DNA of 42,564 nucleotides from a bacterium (GTDB lineage: Bacteria > Planctomycetota > Planctomycetia > Pirellulales > UBA1268), in the NCBI GenBank assembly GCA_029978085.1, contig JAPOJV010000012.1:1-42564 (forward strand), given 5' to 3'. A program made the translations under genes and the position numbers. Each line of letters begins with the position of its first letter. Within the stretch, counting starts at the first letter, position 1. Below, in pieces: positions 1 to 8,700 of the stretch. The notes below the pieces were generated by a model. It made no database searches. It was not told the origin of the DNA and worked only from the letters and a program-made list of their open reading frames with translations.

Positions 1-881
1 AGCAGCATCTGCTCCCCCACCGGGCGGTCGCTTTCCAGCGACTCCTGATGCCGGCCCGCCGTATCGAACCAGACGAGGCTGGCGGGCAGGTCGATGAACG
101 CGATCCCGTTTTCGCAGACCACCTGCAGGGCAGGGGGCGGACGGAAGCCGACGGCCTCTTCCCACTGCCGCGGCATGTAGTAGCCGCAGCTGATCTGGGC
201 GATCGCCCCGTCGCCGGTCCGGCCCGTCTGCGAAAAGTCGAGGCTCATCATCTGGTAATCGTCGAGGTCGCTGCCGGGCGTTTCGGCGTGCCGCACGGCC
301 ACGACGCTGGTGGGCTCGGTGCCCGCCACGTAGCGGCACCAGTCCGCGAGCTCCATGAGGTCCCGCGACTCGCTGTCGGAATCCCGCTGGGGCATCGGCT
401 GGGCGGTGTCGGAGAGCGGGATCCGGCGATGGCAGAAGAGCATCCGTGGCCGGCCAAGCCGCGTGGCGATGAGCTCCTTGAGCCGCACCGTGGCCGGCGC
501 ATGCCGCCGCGGCAGCTCGGCCATGAACGCGATCCCCGACTCGTCCACGCGGCGGCGGAGTTGCTGGGCATCCGCCGGATCGAACGGCAGCGAGATCGCG
601 GAGTAGACGGCCTTGCCATGCTCGCAGGCGGCGAAAATCGGCGTGGCGCCATACCACTGGTCGGCGAGGTAGAGGACGGCATCGATGTCGTCGCGGGCTA
701 CCAGCGTGCGAAATCCATCGACCGCGACGGCGCCGACGGCCGCGGCCGCCCGCTCGGCCCGGTGGGCCACCTGTTCGCACACGCCCCGCACCTCGAATCG
801 ATCGGTGAGCAGCCGGAGCGCGGGGAGATACCGCGACTCCCACTGCGGCCCGAGTCCCACGATGCCGACCCGGAGTCTCAT
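1..881 (-). CDS. Gfo/Idh/MocA-family oxidoreductase (C-terminus beyond window)
   Basis: The minus strand stays open from an ATG at 879-881 to the window edge, giving 293 codons. The protein begins MRLRVGIVGLGPQWESRYL, a Rossmann dinucleotide-binding glycine motif (GIVGLG). It continues with the strand/helix pattern of Gfo/Idh/MocA dehydrogenases: a segment VAVDGFRTLVARDDIDAVLY (about residues 51-70) and YSAISLPFDPADA where the family usually has its EKP-type motif. The C-terminal substrate domain starts near residue 125. The family oxidises or isomerises sugars or related polyols with NAD(P), but the substrate cannot be read from sequence. Its ATG overlaps the purD stop by 4 bases (ATGA), so it is probably translationally coupled to purD. 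The Lys of the EKP motif is not obvious, so activity is uncertain. Confidence 0.8.
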   Translation of the reverse strand, partial: MRLRVGIVGLGPQWESRYLPALRLLTDRFEVRGVCEQVAHRAERAAAAVGAVAVDGFRTLVARDDIDAVLYLADQWYGATPIFAACEHGKAVYSAISLPFDPADAQQLRRRVDESGIAFMAELPRRHAPATVRLKELIATRLGRPRMLFCHRRIPLSDTAQPMPQRDSDSESRDLMELADWCRYVAGTEPTSVVAVRHAETPGSDLDDYQMMSLDFSQTGRTGDGAIAQISCGYYMPRQWEEAVGFRPPPALQVVCENGIAFIDLPASLVWFDTAGRHQESLESDRPVGEQML

Positions 882-2245
882 GAAGCGGCTTCCTGGGCTG
901 ACGCCGGCTCGGTCGCGTCACCGGCGGCTGCGAGCAAGGCGCGTTCCTGCCGCAGCCCCTTGTCGGAGATGTCCTTGCGGCACCAGGCGCCGGGCCAGCG
1001 AATCTCCTTGACGGCGGTGTAGGCCTGAAGCTTCGCCCGCGCGAGCGAGGGGCCGAGGGCCGTCACCGCGAGCACGCGGCCGCCATCGGCGAGCACCGGT
1101 TTCTCGGCCGCCTCCGCCGCATCGCCGAATGTCGTGGCGGCATGAAACACCTGCACGCCGGGCACGGCCGCCGCGGCTGCCAGTCCGGTGATTCGCCGCC
1201 CGCGTTCGACGCTCCCCGGATAGCCCTCGGCCGCCATCACCACGGTCACGCTGGCTTCATCACGCCAGCGCGGCTGCGCGACGGCGTCGAGCGTGCGATC
1301 GACCGTGGCGTCGAGCAGTTCGAGCAGGCTCGACTCCAAACGCACGAGCAGGGCCTCGCATTCCGGATCGCCGAACCTCGCGTTGAACTCGAGTACCTTC
1401 GGGCCCTGCGATGTGAGCATCAGCCCCGCATAGAGCACACCGTGAAATGGCACCTTCGATCGCCGCATCGCATGCACCGTCGGCACGAGGATCCGGGCCT
1501 CGATGTCGGCCAGCAGTTCAGCATCGACGAACGGCGTGGGGCAGTAGGCGCCCATGCCGCCGGTGTTGGGGCCGGTGTCGCCGTCGTGGGCTGCCTTATG
1601 ATCCTGCAGCGGTGGCAGCGTGACGATCGTGCGGCCATCGGTGATCGCCAGCACGCTCACCTCGATGCCATCGAGCCGCTCTTCGATGAGGATGCCCTTG
1701 GCCGCGGCAGTGAATTGCGGGTCGCCGGCAAGCGTCGCCACCGCCTCCAGTGCCTCGGCGCGGTCGGCGCACACGAACACACCCTTGCCGGCCGCGAGGC
1801 CGTCGGCCTTCACCACGACCGGCGCGTCTTCTCGCGCCTCCAGGTATTCGCGAGCCTGGGCAGCCGAGCGAAATTCGCGGAACATCGCCGTGGGCACGTC
1901 GCCGCGGTGCAGGATCTGTTTGCAGAAGATCTTGCTGCCTTCGAGCTGCGCGGCCGCGGCCGTCGGGCCGAAGGCCCGCAGGCCCGCCGCGCGGAAGGCG
2001 TCGACCAGCCCGGCCACGAGGGGGGCCTCGGGGCCCACGACCGTGAGGTCCACGCCGCGGCTTCGGGCGAGTTCCACCAGGGCGGGAATGTCGGTTGCGG
2101 AAACGGACACGTTCTCGGCGATCGCGGCAGTGCCCGCGTTGCCGGGGGCGCAGAGAACCTCGGCGCCGTCCTGGACGAGTTTCCAGGCGATCGCGTGCTC
2201 GCGGCCCCCGCTGCCCACGACAAGAACGCGGCGGGATGTGGTCAC
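878..2245 (-). CDS. purD: Phosphoribosylamine--glycine ligase (GARS)
   Basis: This is the second step of de novo purine synthesis: ATP-dependent joining of glycine to 5-phosphoribosylamine in the cytoplasm. The 455 residues match the family's usual 420-450. The N-domain starts RRVLVVGSGGREHAIAWKL (the GGREHA signature), followed by VVGPEAPLVAGL near residue 69. The ATP-grasp domain has VVVKADGLAAGKGVFVC, GPNTGGMGAY and the signature FNARFGDPECEALL. A small C-terminal domain closes the protein. The ATG at 2243-2245 sits directly before the GGREHA-containing strand, as in other PurD proteins. The gene is divergent from the respiratory operon starting at 2501 and overlaps the downstream oxidoreductase by 4 bases. 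Confidence 0.97.
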   Translation of the reverse strand: MTTSRRVLVVGSGGREHAIAWKLVQDGAEVLCAPGNAGTAAIAENVSVSATDIPALVELARSRGVDLTVVGPEAPLVAGLVDAFRAAGLRAFGPTAAAAQLEGSKIFCKQILHRGDVPTAMFREFRSAAQAREYLEAREDAPVVVKADGLAAGKGVFVCADRAEALEAVATLAGDPQFTAAAKGILIEERLDGIEVSVLAITDGRTIVTLPPLQDHKAAHDGDTGPNTGGMGAYCPTPFVDAELLADIEARILVPTVHAMRRSKVPFHGVLYAGLMLTSQGPKVLEFNARFGDPECEALLVRLESSLLELLDATVDRTLDAVAQPRWRDEASVTVVMAAEGYPGSVERGRRITGLAAAAAVPGVQVFHAATTFGDAAEAAEKPVLADGGRVLAVTALGPSLARAKLQAYTAVKEIRWPGAWCRKDISDKGLRQERALLAAAGDATEPASAQEAAS

Positions 2246-2379
2246 GGTGCAACTCCTCCAGTCGAAAAGGTTTGGCAGAGGCGTGGTTGTACCCGACGCC
2301 GGCCGTTCGGTGGCGGAGGGGGGAGGGGGGTGCTAGGCAAGCGACATTGACACCCCCGGTGGTGCCGATACAGTTAGAA

Positions 2380-2407
2380 GGAGTTCGTGAAAAAAATCAC
2401 GAACTCC
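2380..2407. promoter_or_regulatory. Perfect 11-bp inverted repeat with A6 loop upstream of the Rieske gene
   Basis: GGAGTTCGTGA at 2380-2390, six A residues at 2391-2396, and the exact reverse complement at 2397-2407. It lies in the 255-base divergent spacer between purD and the Rieske gene. No U-tract follows on the plus strand, and both flanking genes are transcribed away from it, so a terminator role is unlikely. It may be an operator or a leader hairpin in the respiratory operon transcript. Nothing else was recognised in 2246-2500. Confidence 0.5.
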
Positions 2408-2500
2408 ATATTTCCCGAGCGAAACGACGGTTTTGGGCCCAGCGGCCTCCCGCTGGCGGTGGTTGTGCGCCGCGGCCCATTCCGTTCACCACGGTGAGCG

Positions 2501-3547
2501 ATGGCAGACAAGAAGAAAATGTCGGTCGCCGAGATCCTTGCGGCCGCACGTGCGTCCGATGGCCAGGCTGGTGCATCACCGGCTCCGGCTCCAGCCCCGG
2601 AGCCCGAGGCGGAAGCGACTCCTGCTGCCCCGAAGGCCGCGGCCCCCAAAGCCGCCGCGAAGGGCGACGGCAGCCGTCCAAGCGTGGCCGACATCCTGGC
2701 AATGGCCCGGGCCAAGAAGGCGGAGGGCGAGACGACAGCCGCTCCCAAGCCGGTCGCCAAGCCTGCTGCAGCCGAGAAGCCGGCGGCCAAGCCTGCCGCC
2801 AAGGCCGCTCCTGCCGTGGCCAAAGGTGGACCCAAAACGGGCGTGCAGCGGGATACGGCGAGCATCCTGGCCGCGGCTCGTGCCGGTGCAAAGCCAGGTC
2901 CTGTGAGCAAAGCTGATGCGCCGGCGCGGCCGGCACCGAAGCCCAAGCCCGTTGCCGAGAAGGTGGCTGAGCCTGCCCGCGTGCCTCCGCCGATGCCGGT
3001 CAAGCCCGCCAAGCCGGCGGCAAAGAAGGCCGACGACGAGGATCGCCGCGGCTTTCTTCAGATTGCCCTCGGCTCGTTCATGGCAATGGGCTTCACGGCC
3101 CTGTCGGTGACGGGCGGGCTCTTCACGCTCGGCCTGGCCCGGTATCTGTTTCCGAACGTGCTGGCGGAGCCGCCCAGCCGGTTCAAGGTGGGCTTCAAGG
3201 ATGGCTTCCCGGCCGGCAAGGTCGAGACGAAGTTCGTCGCCCAATATGGCGTGTGGGTCGTGAACGGCGACTTTCAAGGGCAGCAGCAGATCTATGCCCT
3301 GAAGACCGTCTGCACTCACCTGGGCTGCACGCCGAGCTGGCTCGAGGCAGAGCAGAAGTTCAAGTGCCCCTGCCACGGCAGCGGCTTCTACAAGGACGGC
3401 ATCAACTTCGAAGGGCCCGCGCCCCGGCCGCTGGAGCGGTATGCGATCCGCATGGCCGACGACGGTCAGCTCGAGGTGGATAAGAGCCGGGCTTTCCAGG
3501 AAGAGCTCGGCCAGTGGGCCGATCCCGATTCGTTTGTCACCGTCTGA
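2501..3547 (+). CDS. petA: Rieske iron-sulfur protein with repeated N-terminal extension
   Basis: This is the Fe-S subunit of a cytochrome bc/b6f-type quinol oxidising complex, passing electrons from quinol to cytochrome c. The C-terminal domain carries both Rieske boxes: CTHLGC (C271, H273, C276) and CPCHGSGF (C289, C291, H292). By family knowledge C271, H273, C289 and H292 bind the [2Fe-2S] cluster, and C276-C291 form the disulfide. One membrane anchor spans about residues 185-210. The first 180 residues are unusual: Ala/Pro/Lys-rich low-complexity sequence with three copies of an 11-residue motif, SVAEILAAARA at 8-18, SVADILAMARA at 61-71 and DTASILAAARA at 118-128. A typical Rieske protein is about 180-200 residues long, so this is nearly doubled. 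It is the first gene of the respiratory cluster, 21 bases ahead of cytochrome b. Confidence 0.95.
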   Translation: MADKKKMSVAEILAAARASDGQAGASPAPAPAPEPEAEATPAAPKAAAPKAAAKGDGSRPSVADILAMARAKKAEGETTAAPKPVAKPAAAEKPAAKPAAKAAPAVAKGGPKTGVQRDTASILAAARAGAKPGPVSKADAPARPAPKPKPVAEKVAEPARVPPPMPVKPAKPAAKKADDEDRRGFLQIALGSFMAMGFTALSVTGGLFTLGLARYLFPNVLAEPPSRFKVGFKDGFPAGKVETKFVAQYGVWVVNGDFQGQQQIYALKTVCTHLGCTPSWLEAEQKFKCPCHGSGFYKDGINFEGPAPRPLERYAIRMADDGQLEVDKSRAFQEELGQWADPDSFVTV

Positions 3548-3568
3548 GGAAGGGACCGTTTTCAGGCC

Positions 3569-4342
3569 ATGGCCATCGGCGAAACGATTCGTAATTCACA
3601 GATTTGGAAGAGCATCTTCCGGCATCCGATGCCGCTCGATCGGCGGAATCGGATCGTCGTCATGCTCACCAACTTCTTTCTGCACCTCCATCCGGTGTCG
3701 ATCAAGAAGCAGGGCATCGCCCTGTCGTTCACCTGGTGCATGGGGGGCGTGACCTTCTTCCTCTTTCTGGTGGAGACGGTCACCGGCGTGCTGCTGATGT
3801 TTTATTACCGGCCCACGCTCGAATGGGCCTACAACGACATCCTGGCGTTGCGCGACGTGACGAGTCTGGGCATTCTGCGAGAATTACATCGCTGGGGAGC
3901 CCACGCGATGGTGATCACCACCTGGCTCCACATGTATCGCGTGTTTCTCACGGGCAGCTACAAGCCGCCGCGGGAGTTCAACTGGGTGATCGGTGTGATC
4001 CTGCTCCTGCTCACGCTGCTCCTCTCGTTCACCGGCTATCTCCTGCCCTGGGATCAGTTGGCGATCTGGGCCATCACGGTGGGCTCCAACATGGCCCGGG
4101 CCACGCCATTCCTCGGCTACGAAGGCCCGGGGCAGCAGCTGCTCACGATCGGTGGCATCGACATGATCACCGACGGCTCCGACGCCCGGTTCGGCCTGCT
4201 CGGCGCCCGGTTCGTGGGTGAGGAGACGCTCAACCGGTTCTACGTGTTGCACTGCATCGCCATTCCCCTGGCCGTGGCGCTGCTGCTGGCGATCCATTTC
4301 TGGCGCGTGCGAAAGGATGGCGGCATCAGCGGGCCGCTCTAA
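3569..4342 (+). CDS. petB: Cytochrome b, b6-type N-terminal subunit
   Basis: This is the membrane di-haem subunit of the Rieske/cytochrome b complex. At 257 residues it matches split b6-type cytochrome b rather than the roughly 400-residue mitochondrial type. Haem ligands are in b6 spacing: H107 and H121 (13 residues between), H228 and H243 (14 between). The C-terminus [10 protein letters not shown] matches the typical b6 ending [13 protein letters not shown] places C57 where b6 has the cysteine that covalently binds the extra haem ci (cn), followed by the b6-like FYYRPT stretch at 79-83. [23 protein letters not shown] and [13 protein letters not shown] are standard cytochrome b motifs. It sits between the Rieske gene and the C-terminal subunit, 8 bases apart from the latter. 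Confidence 0.96.
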   Translation: MAIGETIRNSQIWKSIFRHPMPLDRRNRIVVMLTNFFLHLHPVSIKKQGIALSFTWCMGGVTFFLFLVETVTGVLLMFYYRPTLEWAYNDILALRDVTSLGILRELHRWGAHAMVITTWLHMYRVFLTGSYKPPREFNWVIGVILLLLTLLLSFTGYLLPWDQLAIWAITVGSNMARATPFLGYEGPGQQLLTIGGIDMITDGSDARFGLLGARFVGEETLNRFYVLHCIAIPLAVALLLAIHFWRVRKDGGISGPL

Positions 4343-4350
4343 AACCTCCG

Positions 4351-5676
4351 ATGCATTCCAACGGCTTTTTTCTCAAAGACGTCGCCGGCTTCCTCGGTGG
4401 CTACTACACGTTCATCGCCCTGATGAACGGCATCGCGGCGCTCCTGCTCTGGAAGCGGAAGAACCAGACCGGCTGGGCCCTCGTCTGGGCGGTGTTCGCC
4501 GGGGCGATGATGGTGCTCGCCAGTCTCGCCCTCTCGGGCTCGGAGTCGATGGTGCCGGCCCTGCCGTCCGGCGTCCGCACGCTCGTCAACAAGCTGTCGG
4601 GCCCGATGCTTTACACCGTGGGCACGATGGCGCTGTTCACGGCGCTGTTCGTCTTCCGGAAGTTCTTCGTTCAGCCGATGGTGGCCTGGTCGATCCTGAA
4701 CATCGCCATGGTGCTGATGGGCCTCTCGATGGCCGACGAGAATTTTGCGGCGATCGTGATGAAGCCCGACAATGTGCCGATCGTCGGGCTCGTGTTTCTG
4801 CTCGCCTTCTTCACCTGGGTCGCCACGAAGCAGGCCGTCGTCAATGACGAGCGGATCAAGCAGGGGCTGCCCCCGATGGAAAAGCTCGACGACGAGAAGG
4901 TGCTCGTGTGGCCCGACCTCGTCTACACCGAGCTGATCTGCATGGTGGCCGTGTCGGCCTTCCTCCTCTTCTGGGCGATCTTCCTTCCCGCTCCGCTCGA
5001 AGAGCCGGCGTCGAGCGTGAAGACACCGAACCCGTCGAAAGCCCCGTGGTACTTCCTCGGCCTCCAGGAGATGCTCGTCTACTTCGACCCCTGGTATGCG
5101 GGCGTGGTCCTGCCGAGCCTGGTGGTCTTCGGCCTGATGGCGATGCCGTATCTCGACTTCAACAAGAAGGGCAACGGCTACTACTCGATCGAAGAGCGGA
5201 AGTTCAGCTACCTGACGTACCAGTTCGGCTTCTTCGTGCTCTGGATCACGCTGATCATCCTCGGCACGTTCCTGCGCGGGCCCAACTGGAACTTCTACGG
5301 GCCGTTCGAGTACTGGACGCCGTACAAGGTGGAGGTGCTCAACAATGTCGACCTGCCGCAGATGTTCTGGGTGAACCTGCTCGATCGGCCGTTGCCGCGG
5401 CCGCCGCAGGGGGCGGGCACGCTCACTCAGATCGGCTACATCCTGCTGCGCGAGGCGCCGGGGCTCGTCCTGCTCGGGGCCTATCTGCTGCTTTTGCCGC
5501 CGCTCCTGGCGGTCACCGTGTTTCGCGGCTTCTTCGCCAAGATGGGCTTCATTCGCTACATGATCATGGCGAACTTGATGCTGCTCATGCTCACGCTGCC
5601 GATCAAGATGATCCTGCGGTGGACGTTCAACCTGAAATACATCATCAGCATTCCGGAACTGTCGCTGAACTTTTAG
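4351..5676 (+). CDS. Cytochrome b C-terminal (subunit IV-like) protein, extended
   Basis: This supplies the C-terminal half of cytochrome b, including part of the Qo quinol site. At 441 residues it is far longer than chloroplast-type subunit IV (about 160). The first 170 residues are extra membrane helices, for example residues 16-34, 45-62 and 90-105. The recognisable domain begins near residue 190 (VWPDLVYTELICMV). The Qo motif is KAPWYFLGLQEML, with A231-P-W-Y234 replacing the classical PEWY; variants of this kind occur in several menaquinone-using bacteria. Further helices run to the C-terminus, so this is an integral membrane protein. Its position after petB and before the multihaem cytochrome supports a single complex. 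Confidence 0.92.
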   Translation: MHSNGFFLKDVAGFLGGYYTFIALMNGIAALLLWKRKNQTGWALVWAVFAGAMMVLASLALSGSESMVPALPSGVRTLVNKLSGPMLYTVGTMALFTALFVFRKFFVQPMVAWSILNIAMVLMGLSMADENFAAIVMKPDNVPIVGLVFLLAFFTWVATKQAVVNDERIKQGLPPMEKLDDEKVLVWPDLVYTELICMVAVSAFLLFWAIFLPAPLEEPASSVKTPNPSKAPWYFLGLQEMLVYFDPWYAGVVLPSLVVFGLMAMPYLDFNKKGNGYYSIEERKFSYLTYQFGFFVLWITLIILGTFLRGPNWNFYGPFEYWTPYKVEVLNNVDLPQMFWVNLLDRPLPRPPQGAGTLTQIGYILLREAPGLVLLGAYLLLLPPLLAVTVFRGFFAKMGFIRYMIMANLMLLMLTLPIKMILRWTFNLKYIISIPELSLNF

Positions 5677-5717
5677 GGCCGGATTTCCTCTCGCGTCGGC
5701 CTCTCTGAAACACACCC

Positions 5718-8700
5718 ATGCCTGCTACTGAACAGACCTGGCGGAATCTCAAGATCCTTCACGTGGTCTTCGGGCTGGTGGCGATCGTGCTGCTGCTCGC
5801 CACGGTGCTCATGCTCGCGGCCGACCACAACCGGCCCTGGAAGAAATACGCCCGCGGCTTCCGGAACCTCGAGACCTGGTCGGCAGCCGCCCGCGTCGCC
5901 GAACAAGACTCGGCCGCCTATGAGGCGCGGCGGACGGAATTGGAGGATCAGCTGGCTGCGGCTCGGCGTGCCGACCTCGATGCCGCGTTGGCCAAGCAGT
6001 TCATCGCCCAGGTGCGGACGGTGCCCGCCGATGCCGAGGCCGCCGACCGGGCGCAGCTCGACGTGGACCAGCTTGCCAGTCAGGCCGATCCCGATGAGCG
6101 GCTCGTGCTCCGGGGGGATCTGCTCGCCCGCCTGCGGGACATCGCCAAGCGGGCCAAGTTCCGTGAGGATCTGCTGGCCGGGGCGCTCAAGCTTCGCAAG
6201 GCGGAGCTCGACAAGAACCGTGCCGATTACGAGCTGGCCGTCGCCGAGAGCCTGCCCCAGCAGCGGCAGACGGAGCTGCTGGCGCTCGCCGACGCGAAGC
6301 GGGCCGAGGTCAATGCGGCCACCCTCGAATTCCAGGCCGCCAACACCCACCGCAAGGAGCTCGACGCCACGCTGCTGAAGCTGACGGCCGACGAAGACGC
6401 GGCGGCCAAGGCCGTCGCTGATCATCGGGCTAAGCTCGCCCAGCTGCAGAAGACGCTCGCCGACCGGAAGCCCAACGCGGGCAAGGCCGTGCTCGAGCTG
6501 CCCGTGCTCGACGCCTTCAACGGTCCGCTGCGCGTCGACCAGCTCTGGCTGCCACAGCTGACGCTCAACAACAACTTTCGGGATGTCGCCCGGTTCGACC
6601 GCTGCACGACCTGCCACCGCGGCATGGACAAGTCGGTGCCCGGCGCTCCGACCGAGGCGGCGTACAAGCAGTCACAGCTCGTATCCCTCAGGCTGCCCAC
6701 GCCGGGATCCGCCCCCGAGTCGACGGTGACCCAAGGCGACGGCAATGCCCAGCTGGAGAAGCTGTACGGGTTTCAGCTCGCGCCACGGGGCCTCTTCAAT
6801 GCCGACGATCCGACGGTGAGTGTCGTGGTGCCCGAGTCGCCGGCCGCCGAGGCCGGACTCGCCGTCGGCGACGTGATCGCGGAGGTGGGGGGAGGCAAGA
6901 CGCTCGGCCGTTCCGTCGCGCTGACGTCGCTCATCGAAACACCCCAGTGGGGCAAACCGCTCACGGTCGAAGTCCGCCGCGGCGTGCCGCAGCCGTATTC
7001 ATCGCATCCGCGGCTCGATCTCTTCGTGGGCGATTCGAGCCCCCATCCGATGAAGACGTTCGGCTGCACGATCTGCCATCAGGGGCAGGGGAGTTCCACG
7101 AGCTTCAAGTGGGCCTCGCATTCGCCGGATTCCCCCAAGCAGGCCCACGAGTGGCACGACGAACATGGTTGGTTCAATAACCACCACTGGATTCTGCCGA
7201 TGCTGCCGCAGCGGTTCGAGGAGTCGAGCTGCCTCAAGTGCCATCACCAGGTGGTGGATCTCGAGCCGAGCGAGAAGTTCCCGGAGCCGCCGGCGCCCAA
7301 GCTTGTCGAAGGCTATCACCTCATTCGTCAATACGGCTGTTATGGCTGTCATGAGATCAACGGCTGGTCGGGTCCGGACAAGCGGATCGGCCCCGACATG
7401 CGGCTCGGTCCTAACTACCACGAGGTCGCCGAGGCGCTCGCCGTCGACGGTGGTCTTGCCCAGCTCGGTCCGACGGTTGGCCGCTGGCTCGAAGAAGTGA
7501 AGTCGAGCCCGGATGGCGGTGCGGCCCGCGAGCGGCTCCGCGAGGCGATCGAGAGGGACGCCGCAGCGGGAGCGGAGGCGAAGCTGTCGCCGCGGTCGCA
7601 CGAGCTCGCATCGCTGCTCAAGGATCCCGAGACGCCGGGCACGCTGCCGAAGGTCGGTCCGAGCCTGCGGCACGTGGCCAGCAAGGTGGGCTTCGACTGG
7701 CTCTATTCCTGGCTGCGGAATCCACAGGACTTCCGTCCGTCGACGAAGATGCCCCGGTTCTTCGGTCTCTGGGATCACCTCGAGGGCAAGGGCCTGGAGG
7801 AATCGATGCGGTATGAGCCGCTCGAGATCCGCTCGATGATCCACTACATGACGCAGGCGAGCGCGCCGTTCGACTACGTGAAGCCCTACGCGGGCATCAC
7901 GGCTGCGGCCGACCCCGTCCGGGGCCGCAAGGTCGTGCAGCTGCGCGGCTGCCTCGCCTGCCATCAGCATGCCGACTTCCCCGAGGCCCAGAGCACGCAC
8001 GGGCCGACCCTGTCGCGCATCGGCGCGAAGGCCGCCTCGAATCCCCGCGGCCGTGAGTGGCTCTACAGCTGGCTCCGCGAGCCGGCCCGCTACCATCCCA
8101 AGACGATCATGCCGAATGTGCTGCTCGAGCCCGAGACGCTGGCCGACGGCAGCGTTGCCGATCCGGCGGCTGACGCCACGGAATACCTGATGCGGTCGAC
8201 GGAGAACTGGAAGCCGGAAAACATCCCATCCGCCACGTCGCTCACGCAGGACGAGCGGGCTGCTCTCGACGAACTCGCACTGATGTATCTCAAGGAGCGG
8301 TTCCCGGCGGCCCGCGCCGAGGTCATCCTCAAGGATGGTCTGGCGGCCGCCCAGCAGACGGTGATCAAGGGCGACGAGCAGCTGCTCGCCGGCCTCGGTC
8401 AAAACCGCGACGCCACGCTGCTGCACTACGTCGGCAAGAAGACGGTCGGCAAGCTCGCCTGCTACTCCTGCCACGACATTCCCGGCTTCGAGGACGGCAA
8501 GGCGGCCGGTGCGGCGCTCGCCGACTGGGGCCGCAAGGATCCGTCGCGGATCGCGTTCGAGCAGGTGTCGCACTTCGTGATGCACCAGCTCGCGGGCGGT
8601 CATGGCGGTCATGGTGGCCACCACGGTCACGGCCCAGCGGCGGATCATGGCGGCTCGCCCGCGGCCGGCGACGATCCGTTCCCGAAGGATCTCGCCTACG

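Noticed and set aside
48-1022. Long plus-strand open frame (324 codons) over the oxidoreductase and purD end
   Set aside because: It is antisense to two well-recognised minus-strand genes; the translation is Arg/His/Pro-rich with no domain, as expected for a shadow frame in high-GC DNA.
8598-8660. Short repeats of GGTCATGG type as a DNA tandem array
   Set aside because: They encode the Gly/His patch of the multihaem cytochrome and are in frame; a protein-level feature, not an independent DNA element.
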